From contig JAJXXT010000122.1 in the NCBI GenBank assembly GCA_021780935.1, positions 71,984-135,983 on the forward strand: a stretch of DNA of 64,000 bases, written 5' to 3'. Each line of letters opens with the position of its first letter. Position 1 is the stretch's first letter. Under the pieces are notes generated by a model. It ran no database searches and was not told the origin of the DNA. It saw only the letters and a program-made list of their open reading frames with translations. Shown piece by piece: positions 18,507 to 26,612 of the stretch. The DNA is from Pseudomonadota bacterium (lineage in GTDB: Bacteria > Pseudomonadota > Alphaproteobacteria > Acetobacterales > Acetobacteraceae). The position numbers and the translations under genes are program-made.

Positions 18507-19553
18507 CTACGCGATGCGCTCGAGCGCGCCGAGCAGCCTCTCCGCCGCGCGCTGCCAGGTGAAGCCCGCGGCCCGCGCAAGCCCAAGCTGGCGCAGCCGT
18601 GCGGCCTCCGCCGGCTCGTCGAGAAGGCGGAGGACTGCGGCGGCGAACTCCCGCGGCTGCTCCGGTGCGGCGAACAGCGCAGCCTCGCCGCATACCTCGT
18701 GCAGCGCCGGAATCGACGAGGCGACCACCGGGCAACCGCAGGCCATGGCCTCGACCACCGGCAGCCCGAACCCCTCGTAGCGAGAGGGAAAAACGAGGCA
18801 CGCGGCTGCACGATAGAGCGCCGCCAGGGTGGCGTCGTCGACCCGGCCGAGCGGGCGAATGCCCCCCGGCCATTCAGTCGCGCCAAACACGCCACCGGCC
18901 ACCCCGCCGGTCGCCACGAGATCGATACCGCGTGCCCGCAGCACCTCTGCCGTCGCGTCGAGTGCCGCCAGGTTCTTGTGCGCGGCCGGCGTGCCTACGG
19001 CGAGAACGTAGCTGCCGGCCGCGAGCGGCGGTGCCACCTCCGGCTCGCGCAGGATGTGCTCGGCTCCCTCGCCCAGCACCGCGACGCGTTGGCGCGGCAC
19101 ACCGAGCCGGCGCTCGATCTCGCCGCGAGAGAACTCGGACACCGTGGCGAGCGCGGTGCCGCGCCAGGCGAGTGCGCGATGCAGAAGTTTGTACCAGGCT
19201 CGAAACGATCGGGAATAGGCCTGCGGTGTGGCAAAAACGCCGGCATCGTGGATCACCAGAAGCTGTCGGCGGCGCAGCAGGGGCGCGGTGTTCGCGAGGT
19301 TGACCAGTGTCGCGCCACCGGCCGCATGCGGCAGCGAGAGCTGCTCCCATGTCTGCCCCTTCGCACGGGGGTGCGTCGCCAGCCGCCAGCCCGCCGCACG
19401 CCAGTCACCGGCCAGCACCGTTCCCGCAGGTCCGAGCAGCAGCGGCTTGTCACGCAGCTTCCCAAGGGCAAGCGTTATTTCGCGAGCGAACCGCTGTACG
19501 CCGGTGGTCGGCTGCGCGAGGAAGCGCGCGTTGATCACGAGCTCGCCGTTCAC
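18507..19553 (-). CDS. Glycosyltransferase GT4
   Basis: 348 residues. N-terminal INARFLAQPTTGVQRFAREI is the GT4 acceptor loop in the form that includes TGVQRF, common in exopolysaccharide clusters. The donor domain has AVGTPAAHKNLAALDATAEV and the E-x7-E motif in YEGFGLPVVEAMACGCPVVA, so the enzyme appears complete. Its start overlaps the stop of the membrane polymerase gene (ATGA) and the next GT4 follows 9 bases after its stop, so the three genes are one operon. Sugar specificity is unknown. Confidence 0.86.
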   Translation of the reverse strand: MNGELVINARFLAQPTTGVQRFAREITLALGKLRDKPLLLGPAGTVLAGDWRAAGWRLATHPRAKGQTWEQLSLPHAAGGATLVNLANTAPLLRRRQLLVIHDAGVFATPQAYSRSFRAWYKLLHRALAWRGTALATVSEFSRGEIERRLGVPRQRVAVLGEGAEHILREPEVAPPLAAGSYVLAVGTPAAHKNLAALDATAEVLRARGIDLVATGGVAGGVFGATEWPGGIRPLGRVDDATLAALYRAAACLVFPSRYEGFGLPVVEAMACGCPVVASSIPALHEVCGEAALFAAPEQPREFAAAVLRLLDEPAEAARLRQLGLARAAGFTWQRAAERLLGALERIA

Positions 19554-20971
19554 GCTGTGACGGCTCGACCCGAGGGCAGGATCACGGCCCTGTCAAGCAC
19601 CGCCACGCGTATCGACGCGGCGATCAGGATCGCCAGCAGCAGGTAGAAATCGAGGTCGATGATCTCCGGCGCCGAAATCAGCGCCGCCAGCACCAGTCCG
19701 GTACAGGCGGCACGCGCTGCCTCGATCGCCCAGAGATCACGCGCGTCGGCACCGGCGATCTCTCCGGCGCGGCGGGCGCGGCGCAACAGCTTCGCCACGC
19801 GCAGCGCGAACCAGAACACCAGCGCCGTTCCCCACGCGCCTAAGCCCGCGATGGTGCCGGGCAGCAGGCTCGACGAGCGAAAACTGCCCCAGCCGGCACC
19901 AAACCCGTACGTGGGAAAAAGCGTGGCCAACCCATCCAGGTCCTTCTGTGTGCGATCGGAGAAACTCGTGGATTGCTGCTTGTTCACCGTCGAGGCATAG
20001 ACCACCGACAACGAGCGCCCGATACTAGGTTTGAGCGTGACAATGACACTGCCGACGACCACCAGCCCGATCAACAGCGGTATGCCGACACGGACCACCC
20101 GGCGCGCCACCACGGTGCGCTTGCGCAACACCGGGATCATGGCACTGCCGGCAGCACCCAGCACCAGCATCGCGATGCCCGTGGTCGAGGTCGAGATCAG
20201 CATTGCCAGCGCACCGGCAACCAGCGTGAAGCGCGGCAGCTTCGACGGGTAACCGCGCAGGACGAGCCAGCCGCTGGCGAACACGATGCCGGACATATAG
20301 TGCGCAAGATCCGAGGGTTCGACGAACGAGCCGTTGATGCGCGGCACGAAGCTGAGCGTCTGGGTGTTGGTCACCAGAAATCCGGGATTGTTCGAAATAT
20401 ACGCATACGGAAACCAAAGTCCGGTGAGTTTTTGCGCAAGCTGCCAGACACTGAAAACGATCGCGAGGACGCCGCTCCACAGATAAACTCGAATCAGTCG
20501 GTCAAGATTGACGTCACGGCGCGCGAGATACAGCGTGGCGGCCACGAGCGTGGCACCGGTCATCACCAGATAGAAGCTCTGCGTCACGTTCCCCTGGCTC
20601 GGCATCAGCGGCACCCGGCCGTAGATCACGCCGATCTTCTGCGGCCAGACCAGCACCTGGCGGGCAAAGAGGCGCGGCATCACGTAGGCGGAAATCAGGC
20701 CGTAGGCCACCGCCAGCAAATAGGGCTCAAGTGTCCGCAGGACCGTGCGCGCGCCCTCGAACTGCACGCCGAAACCAAGCTGGAAGCCGACATAAAGCAC
20801 GAACATCGCCGCCGGCACCGCCATCGGCGGCAACCCCAGCGAGCCGATGATCACCGGCGTGCCCGCCCCGAAGACGCCCATGACCAGCAACAGCATCAGC
20901 AGCCGTTCCGGCCGCGGAAACCACAGCACACAGAGCGGCAGGAGGATGAAGCCGAACAAGGTTACATGCAT
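19550..20971 (-). CDS. Polysaccharide polymerase / O-antigen ligase-like membrane protein (Wzy/WaaL-like)
   Basis: 473 residues with about 10-12 hydrophobic segments and one longer periplasmic loop (about residues 205-240: KLTGLWFPYAYISNNPGFLV then INGSFVEPSDLAHYMSG). The SFVEPSDLAHY stretch resembles the conserved loop of O-antigen-ligase-like proteins. In Wzx/Wzy pathways such a protein joins repeat units in the periplasm. It is placed between the GumC/Wzc-like kinase upstream (49 bases away) and two glycosyltransferases, supporting a polymerase role. Polymerase and ligase cannot be separated from sequence alone. Confidence 0.78.
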   Translation of the reverse strand: MHVTLFGFILLPLCVLWFPRPERLLMLLLVMGVFGAGTPVIIGSLGLPPMAVPAAMFVLYVGFQLGFGVQFEGARTVLRTLEPYLLAVAYGLISAYVMPRLFARQVLVWPQKIGVIYGRVPLMPSQGNVTQSFYLVMTGATLVAATLYLARRDVNLDRLIRVYLWSGVLAIVFSVWQLAQKLTGLWFPYAYISNNPGFLVTNTQTLSFVPRINGSFVEPSDLAHYMSGIVFASGWLVLRGYPSKLPRFTLVAGALAMLISTSTTGIAMLVLGAAGSAMIPVLRKRTVVARRVVRVGIPLLIGLVVVGSVIVTLKPSIGRSLSVVYASTVNKQQSTSFSDRTQKDLDGLATLFPTYGFGAGWGSFRSSSLLPGTIAGLGAWGTALVFWFALRVAKLLRRARRAGEIAGADARDLWAIEAARAACTGLVLAALISAPEIIDLDFYLLLAILIAASIRVAVLDRAVILPSGRAVTA

Positions 20972-21020
20972 CGGGGTCCGCCTTCAGCCCCGCGCCGATC
21001 GGCGGCGTGGGGACCGATGG

Positions 21021-23261
21021 TTACTGGTAGTAGCTGCCGTAGTTCCGATACAGATAGGCGTGACTGCCCTCGCTGGCGGTGAGCGCGCGCAAATCGGCCT
21101 GGGTTATCACCGTGCCCGCCACGCGCGTGCCGAACCCACGCAGCATCTTCAGGGCGCCGGAAACCATGGCACGCGGCGTGTCGCGCCACTTGACCACCAT
21201 GATCGTGGCATCCGCCACCGTCGCCAGCACCCTTGCATCGACGAAGGCCAGCACCGGCGGCGCGTCAATTACCACGAGATCGTAACGGGTGCGCGCGGCA
21301 TCGACCAGGCCGCGCAGCGCATCGGACGTTACCAGGTCCTGGACGTTGTTGCCGTTGCCCTCGGCGGGAATGATATCGAGTTGGGTCACGTCGTCGCGCT
21401 GGATCAGCCGGTCCAGCATCGCATCATGGTCGCCGCCCGTCCCGACCAGCGCGTTGAGGCTCGACTGAACCGTGATACCGGCGGTCCGAGCGACCGAGGG
21501 GCGACGCAGATCGGCATCGATCAGCAGGCTGCGCCCGCCCGAAAGCGCCACCGCGCGGGCCAGCGAAACAGCGAAGAAGGTCTTGCCCTCGCGCGGCAGC
21601 GCGGAAGTGACGAGCACGACCCGCGGGTGCCCCGCCGCGTCCGACATCAGCAGCGCGCCACGCACCGCGTTCACCGCCTCGACATAGGGCGAGCGCTGTT
21701 CCTCCATCGCTAGCGCAGCCTCGGGCTTGCGCGCCACAGGCAGGAACCCGATCGTCGGCAGGCCCGTCTCCTCCTCAAGCTGCTCGGCGCTGCGAAAACC
21801 TCGCTCCAGCCGCTCGCGCAGGAAGGCCGCAACGACGCCGAGCACCACGGCAGCCAGCACGGCAATCGCACCATATTGCCCACGAGTGGGCGGCGCCGGC
21901 GACAGCGGCACGCTGGCAAGCGAGATCAGTTCCGCGTCGGGCTGCTGAATGTTACGTTCGTTGCTGGTCTGTTCGGCCTTGTTCAGCGTGTCCAAGTAGA
22001 CACGCCGCGCAGCGCTGGCCTCGCTCTCCAGGGCGCGGAGCTCGATCTCGGCCTCGTTCTGCTTTGCGACTCTGGCCTCGGCGACAGCCAGCCGCTTCTT
22101 GAGCGAGGCTTCCCGTTCCGCGGCCGACGCAGCCTCGGCGCGAATCGAGCCGACGATCTTGCCGATCTCGGTCTGGATCCGCGCACCGATCGCCGCCTGC
22201 TGCGCGTGCAATGAAATTAGCTGCGGGCTGGCTGCAAGCTGCGTGGTGCCGAGATCGGCGATACGAGCGGCAATCTGGGCCTGCTGCGCCAGCAATTGCT
22301 GGATCAGCGGCGAGGCCACCACCTCCGGCACGCTGTTGAGGTCGCCCTGCCCCTTCTGCGCGGCCTCGATCTGGGTGAGGCTGGTTTCCTTCTGCACCCG
22401 ATAGCTGGTCGCCTGCACCAGCAGCGCATTGATCTGCGCGAGCTGCTCGCCGGCCACCGTCGCGTGACGCTGGTTGCTGCTGGTGCTGGGGCGAACCTCG
22501 ATCAGCCCGTGCGCCGCGCGGAAACGCGCAATCGCGGCCTCGGCCGACTTCAGCTTGTCTTGCAGCGGCGCGACGCGCTCGGCTAGCCACGCATCTGCAC
22601 GGGTTATGGCGCGATCCTTAAGAGCGCGGTTGAAGTCGAGATAGATGCGCGCATAGGCGTTTGCGATCCGCGCGGCGAGGGCAGGGTCCAGGGCCCGGAC
22701 CTGGATGCCGATGACATAGGAGCGGCCGTCATTGATGACGGAGAGTTTGTTGTTGAGCAGGATGCCGGCGGCGAGCTGGGTGCGCTGGACCGCCGACAGC
22801 GGCGCATGCGGCGGCGGCGGGAACCCCAGCATGCGCGCCACGCGTTGCTTGATGCGCTGGATCAGCCCTGGCGGCCCGTCAATCGCGTTCTTGAACTCGG
22901 GGGTGGCCGCGAGGTCGAGCTGGGTGGCAACCTGCTCGGCCAGCGCCGGCGAGCGGATAATATCGACCTGCGTCAGCATTTGCACGGCGTCGGACTGCAA
23001 CGCCCCGCTCGAGATTGCCTGCAGGTTGGAGAGCGTATTCTTGCGCGTGTCGACCAGCACCAGCGCTCGCGACTCGTACTGCGGCACCATGCGCATGATG
23101 ACGATGATGCCGAGCGCCAGCACCAGCGAGGCGACAACAGCGAACGTGATCTTCCGCCGCCGCAGCACGTCGAACACCATCCAGGGCGAGACGGAGTCGA
23201 TCGCGCGTAGCGGCCGTGTGGTCTCGGGAACCGGAAGGTCGCCGGGGTGGGTCACCGACAT
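21021..23261 (-). CDS. Polysaccharide co-polymerase with BY-kinase domain (Wzc/ExoP/GumC-like)
   Basis: 746 residues from the ATG at 23261; a start 111 bases upstream would add a proline/arginine-rich leader without resemblance. The N-terminal Wzz domain has a first membrane segment near residue 45 (KITFAVVASLVLALGIIVIM), a long periplasmic coiled-coil (residues about 230-420) and a second segment near residue 480. The C-terminal cytoplasmic tyrosine kinase has Walker A SALPREGKTFF (about residue 550), A' SLLIDADLRRP and B DLVVIDAPPVL, and ends in a tyrosine cluster YLYRNYGSYYQ with five Tyr, the autophosphorylation tail. It controls chain length and export of exopolysaccharide with a Wza/GumB-type outer-membrane partner. 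Fused kinase and co-polymerase is the proteobacterial arrangement. Confidence 0.93.
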   Translation of the reverse strand: MSVTHPGDLPVPETTRPLRAIDSVSPWMVFDVLRRRKITFAVVASLVLALGIIVIMRMVPQYESRALVLVDTRKNTLSNLQAISSGALQSDAVQMLTQVDIIRSPALAEQVATQLDLAATPEFKNAIDGPPGLIQRIKQRVARMLGFPPPPHAPLSAVQRTQLAAGILLNNKLSVINDGRSYVIGIQVRALDPALAARIANAYARIYLDFNRALKDRAITRADAWLAERVAPLQDKLKSAEAAIARFRAAHGLIEVRPSTSSNQRHATVAGEQLAQINALLVQATSYRVQKETSLTQIEAAQKGQGDLNSVPEVVASPLIQQLLAQQAQIAARIADLGTTQLAASPQLISLHAQQAAIGARIQTEIGKIVGSIRAEAASAAEREASLKKRLAVAEARVAKQNEAEIELRALESEASAARRVYLDTLNKAEQTSNERNIQQPDAELISLASVPLSPAPPTRGQYGAIAVLAAVVLGVVAAFLRERLERGFRSAEQLEEETGLPTIGFLPVARKPEAALAMEEQRSPYVEAVNAVRGALLMSDAAGHPRVVLVTSALPREGKTFFAVSLARAVALSGGRSLLIDADLRRPSVARTAGITVQSSLNALVGTGGDHDAMLDRLIQRDDVTQLDIIPAEGNGNNVQDLVTSDALRGLVDAARTRYDLVVIDAPPVLAFVDARVLATVADATIMVVKWRDTPRAMVSGALKMLRGFGTRVAGTVITQADLRALTASEGSHAYLYRNYGSYYQ

Positions 23262-23533
23262 CAGCCGGCCCGGGCATGGTCGCGCCGCCACGGGCAGCGG
23301 CCGGACAAGCGGCGATGCCGCGGCCGAGCCCACTCGGGCGGACAAGGTACCGAACGGGCGTGCAACGGGCACGACGGCTGGCGCAACGCTCGCAAACTCT
23401 TTACCCCCTCGCTACCGTCGGTCGCCCCGCCACCCTCTTGGGCCGCGCATCAGCCTGGACCGAATCGGACCTAACGGCACTCGGCACTCCTTGGTGTCCA
23501 GCAACCGCCGTTCCATTAAGCAGAGATTCGTCG

Positions 23534-23579
23534 ATTCGCGAAAACATCACAGTCACTCGCGAATTTGCGCCGGTCGCGA
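23534..23579. promoter_or_regulatory. Three TCGCGA palindromes in the divergent kinase / outer-membrane protein spacer
   Basis: The 327-bp region 23262-23588 between divergent genes has no ORF of its own. Near the outer-membrane gene it holds an 8-bp inverted repeat ATTCGCGA / TCGCGAAT (23534-23541, 23557-23564), each arm itself containing a TCGCGA palindrome with centres 21 bp (two turns) apart, and a third TCGCGA at 23574-23579. Possible operator array. TCGCGA is common by chance in a GC-rich genome, so confidence is low. Confidence 0.3.
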
Positions 23580-23588
23580 GATGCGCCC

Positions 23589-24905
23589 ATGAGGAGGCGG
23601 CGGATTTTTCTTAGTTCTCGTCGCAATATGCGACGCAAATTGCGCCTCGCACTTCTCGGCTCCGCAAGCGTCGGGGCCTTGGGTTTCGTCCTCACCGGCG
23701 CCCGCGCGCAGTATATCAGGCAGTTCTTCCCCGAGGGTCTGTTCGGCACCGGCAACCAGCTCGGGGTCACCGTGCTCTCCCGTGCCCGCCCGGAAACCGA
23801 CTACCAGGGCGTGCAGGCCGGCAGCTTCCTGATCAAACCAAACCTCATCGAGGGCATCGGCTACGACAGCAACCCGATCGGCACCCCCCAGGCCAAGGGC
23901 GCGGCACTGTTCGACACCTCCGCCTCGGTCGCCGTCAACTCGCTGTGGTCGCGCAACGCGCTCGGCGCCTATGTCTCGGTCGACAACCACGAATACCCCT
24001 GGCTGACGAAACAGAACTCTACCGACTGGACCGCGGCCATCGGCGGCGCGCTCGATATCGGGCGCGACCGCATCACGCTCGGCTATTCGCATCTCTCACT
24101 GCACCAGACCGCCCTGTCGCTCGACGCGCCGCAGCTCGACGCACCAGGTCCGTTCTCCGTCGATACGGTGCGCGCCGACGCCACCATCCGCGCCGGCCGC
24201 TTCACCTTCATCCCCGCCTTCACGATCAGCCAATACCGTTTCCAGAATGTGAGCATCGCCGGCCTGCCGGTCTCCCAGGCGGCGGCCGACCGGGTGGAGT
24301 TCCAGTCCTCCCTCACCCTGCACTACGACGTCGCGCCGCTGCGCAGCCTGGTGTTCGCCCTCCGCGAAACCGAGATCCGCCATACCGAGGCGCCCGCCGG
24401 CATACCGAGCACCGACAGCCATGGCGTGACGGTGCTGGCCGGTATCGACTACGCCTCGTCGGCGATCTGGCACATCAGCGCACTCGCCGGCGTCCAGGCC
24501 CGCACCTACAACACGTCCGCCTATGGCAGCGATGTCGCCCCGGTGGCGGAGGTCAATGTCGTCTGGCAGCCGACGGGGCTGACCACCGTCACCGGCTCAC
24601 TCGACCGCCATATCGAGGACGCCGCGGAGGAGGGCTTCGTCAGCTACACGGTGACCAGCGGCCGGCTCTCCGTGGATCACGAGCTGCGCCGCGACGTGCT
24701 GCTCGGCGCCCATGCGACCTATGATATCCTCGCCTACAACCATGGCGGCGGCACCACCACCTACGCTGGCGGCGGCGCCTCGGTCACCTGGCTCACCAAT
24801 CGCCACCTGCATATGGTCCTGAGTTTCGATAACGTTACGAAAACCGCACGCGCCGGCAACTCCAACGACAATGTCCTGATGCTGAAGCTGAACTTCGGTC
24901 TTTAG
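23589..24905 (+). CDS. Outer-membrane beta-barrel protein (BBP2-like), exopolysaccharide-associated
   Basis: 438 residues from the ATG at 23589 (MRRRRIFLSSRRN); an ATG at 23628 gives a more ordinary signal peptide (MRRKLRLALLGSASVGALGF) and is a plausible alternative. The signal ends near TGARAQ. The rest is rich in alternating polar and hydrophobic residues and Gly/Thr/Ser (VTVLAGIDYASSAIWHISAL, SFDNVTKTARAGN) and ends in LMLKLNFGL, with the aromatic/hydrophobic C-terminal residue expected for BAM substrates (Leu here, not Phe). Proteins of this kind sit next to wzc/gumC genes in acetobacterial and rhizobial EPS clusters. Role as an exporter or barrel partner of the co-polymerase is inferred. 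Confidence 0.78.
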   Translation: MRRRRIFLSSRRNMRRKLRLALLGSASVGALGFVLTGARAQYIRQFFPEGLFGTGNQLGVTVLSRARPETDYQGVQAGSFLIKPNLIEGIGYDSNPIGTPQAKGAALFDTSASVAVNSLWSRNALGAYVSVDNHEYPWLTKQNSTDWTAAIGGALDIGRDRITLGYSHLSLHQTALSLDAPQLDAPGPFSVDTVRADATIRAGRFTFIPAFTISQYRFQNVSIAGLPVSQAAADRVEFQSSLTLHYDVAPLRSLVFALRETEIRHTEAPAGIPSTDSHGVTVLAGIDYASSAIWHISALAGVQARTYNTSAYGSDVAPVAEVNVVWQPTGLTTVTGSLDRHIEDAAEEGFVSYTVTSGRLSVDHELRRDVLLGAHATYDILAYNHGGGTTTYAGGGASVTWLTNRHLHMVLSFDNVTKTARAGNSNDNVLMLKLNFGL

Positions 24906-24916
24906 CTCGCGCACGG

Positions 24917-25690
24917 TCATGGCACAGGTTCGGCGCGGAACAGTGCTACGTCGAGACAGAAGCTACCATCTGCCTCGGTGCCCAGCGGATCCGAGACCTC
25001 GACCGCCACCGTCCGCTGCAGCTCGCGGATCGCATCGACCAGCACCGTCGGCGTGCGCATGCGTTCGACCCAGGAGGCAAAGTCGAGCCGCACCCGGAAC
25101 CGACCGGCCTCGCGCGCCGTGAAACGCGCCCGCTCCAGGGCGCCGAGCCATTCCGTGACGGCGTAGTTGCGAACATGCGAGCGGTCGCGCAGGAGCTCGA
25201 TCGTCTGCAGATAGGTATCGACCCAGGGCACCGCAGGTGCGACCGCATCGACGAAGCCCGCAATCCCCCCCTTGCGCAGCACCCGCCGCGCCTCGCCGAG
25301 CGCCGCGGGAAGATCGCGCCAATGGTGGGCGCTGTAGCGACTGAGCACGAGATCGAAGGAGGCATTCTCGAACGGCAAAGCCTCCACCATGCCTTGTTGC
25401 GTCGTGACATGAACGAGGCCGCGCTCACGGGCGGCCTGCTGCGTTACCGCCAGCATTTCCGCCGAAAGATCATAGGCCACGACCTCGGCCGCATGGGGTG
25501 CCACGTTGAGCGCGACATGACCGCCGCCGCAGCCGAGATCGAGCACCCGCCCGCCCGGCCGTTCCCGCGCCAGAGCGACCATCGCCTCGAGATCGGCGCC
25601 CTGCGCGTGCACGACGCTGCGCAGGTACATGTCGGCGCGTTCACCGAATTGCTCATTGACCACATGCTGCTGGCTGTTGCGATTCGCCAC
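24917..25690 (-). CDS. Class I SAM-dependent methyltransferase, UbiE/YcgJ type
   Basis: 257 residues. Motif I VLDLGCGGGHVALNVAPHA, motif post-I VVAYDLSAEMLAVTQQA, motif II/III LPFENASFDLVLSRYSAHHW and LRKGGIAGFVDAVAP are all present, as in the Methyltransf_11 family. The substrate-recognition C-terminal part is not informative. It is divergently transcribed from an MmyB-like regulator with an inverted repeat between them, a layout usual for a repressor and its target enzyme. Possible small-molecule or xenobiotic methylation; not predictable. Confidence 0.87.
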   Translation of the reverse strand: MANRNSQQHVVNEQFGERADMYLRSVVHAQGADLEAMVALARERPGGRVLDLGCGGGHVALNVAPHAAEVVAYDLSAEMLAVTQQAARERGLVHVTTQQGMVEALPFENASFDLVLSRYSAHHWRDLPAALGEARRVLRKGGIAGFVDAVAPAVPWVDTYLQTIELLRDRSHVRNYAVTEWLGALERARFTAREAGRFRVRLDFASWVERMRTPTVLVDAIRELQRTVAVEVSDPLGTEADGSFCLDVALFRAEPVP

Positions 25691-25790
25691 GTCAGGTCTC
25701 CTTCGTGCTTTTCCCCTGGGCCCGTTTGGAGCCCTGGGCCGGTTGGCCGAAGGTCACTTTGGCGGATCTGAAAACCAGTGTAAGATAGCC

Positions 25791-25808
25791 AGTTATACGG
25801 GTATAAAT
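25791..25808. promoter_or_regulatory. Inverted repeat, candidate operator of the MmyB-like regulator
   Basis: AGTTATAC-GG-GTATAAAT: the inner arms TATAC/GTATA (25794-25805) are perfect and the repeat extends with one mismatch to 8 bp per arm. It lies in the 124-bp divergent spacer, 6 bases before the regulator's ATG, so a bound protein would block the regulator's own ribosome site or promoter. AT-rich against a GC-rich background. Confidence 0.5.
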
Positions 25809-25814
25809 ACCACG

Positions 25815-26603
25815 ATGCTGCAACCTGACATGAGCGCACGACGCCGCGAGCTCGGAACGTTCATCCGCAACCAGCGCGAGCGCCTTGCTCCCGAAAACCT
25901 TGGCCTTCAACCTGCCGGCAGGCGCCGCACTCCAGGTCTGAGGCGAGAGGAGGCCGCACAGCTCTGCGGGCTCAGCGTCACCTGGTACACTTGGCTGGAG
26001 CAGGGGCGGGATGTGGCGCTATCCGCTCCGGCGCTTGGCGCGGTGGCAACCGCCCTGCGGCTCAACCGGGCAGCGCGCGCCTACGTGTTCGATCTCGCGG
26101 GCCGGCACGACCCCGAGCACGGCACCGCCGCCCCACCGGTTGTGCCGGGTTCACTTCTTGCCGGGCTGCGTGCCATCGCCGTCCCGGCCTATATCCTCGA
26201 TGGAGGCTGGAACGCCGTCGCGGGTAATCCTCGCGCACGTCGCCTGCTCGCCGGCTGGCTGGACCAACCGGGCGAGCGCAATCTGCTGCGGTTCATTTTT
26301 CTCGACCCCGCATCCCAGAAGCTCATCTGCGACTACGAGGAACGGGCGCGGCGTGTCGTCGCCGAGTTCCGCGCCGGCACCAGCGCTCATTTCGCCGATC
26401 CCGGGCGGCGTACCCTCATCGACGAACTGCGCACCGGCAGCACCCTGTTCGCCCGGCTATGGAACGAGCATACCGTGCTGGGCCGCGAGGGCGGGTTGCG
26501 CAGCTTCCGCCATCCGCGCGATGGGCTGCTCTCTTTCGAACAGCTCAGTTTCAGTTTCGCCGCCAATCCGGAACTCAAGCTGACTCTGCTGGTCCCCGCG
26601 TGA
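25815..26603 (+). CDS. XRE-family regulator with MmyB-like ligand-binding domain
   Basis: 262 residues from the ATG at 25815 (a second ATG 15 bases on is also possible). The helix-turn-helix is in residues about 38-75: LRREEAAQLCGLSVTWYTW, LEQGRDV, matching MmyB/HTH_31 regulators almost word for word. The C-terminal part (ILDGGWNAVAGNPRARRLLA, RNLLRFIFLDPASQ, FRHPRDGLLSFEQLSF) is the MmyB ligand-binding domain, which in relatives binds fatty acids or small hydrophobic compounds. Divergent from the methyltransferase and preceded by an inverted repeat, it probably controls that gene and itself. Confidence 0.88.
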   Translation: MLQPDMSARRRELGTFIRNQRERLAPENLGLQPAGRRRTPGLRREEAAQLCGLSVTWYTWLEQGRDVALSAPALGAVATALRLNRAARAYVFDLAGRHDPEHGTAAPPVVPGSLLAGLRAIAVPAYILDGGWNAVAGNPRARRLLAGWLDQPGERNLLRFIFLDPASQKLICDYEERARRVVAEFRAGTSAHFADPGRRTLIDELRTGSTLFARLWNEHTVLGREGGLRSFRHPRDGLLSFEQLSFSFAANPELKLTLLVPA

Positions 26604-26612
26604 CACCCGCCG

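Noticed and set aside
17475..19646. 723-codon plus-strand ORF opposite two glycosyltransferases
   Set aside because: Arg/His-rich shadow; both minus-strand genes have complete GT4 motifs and overlapping starts.
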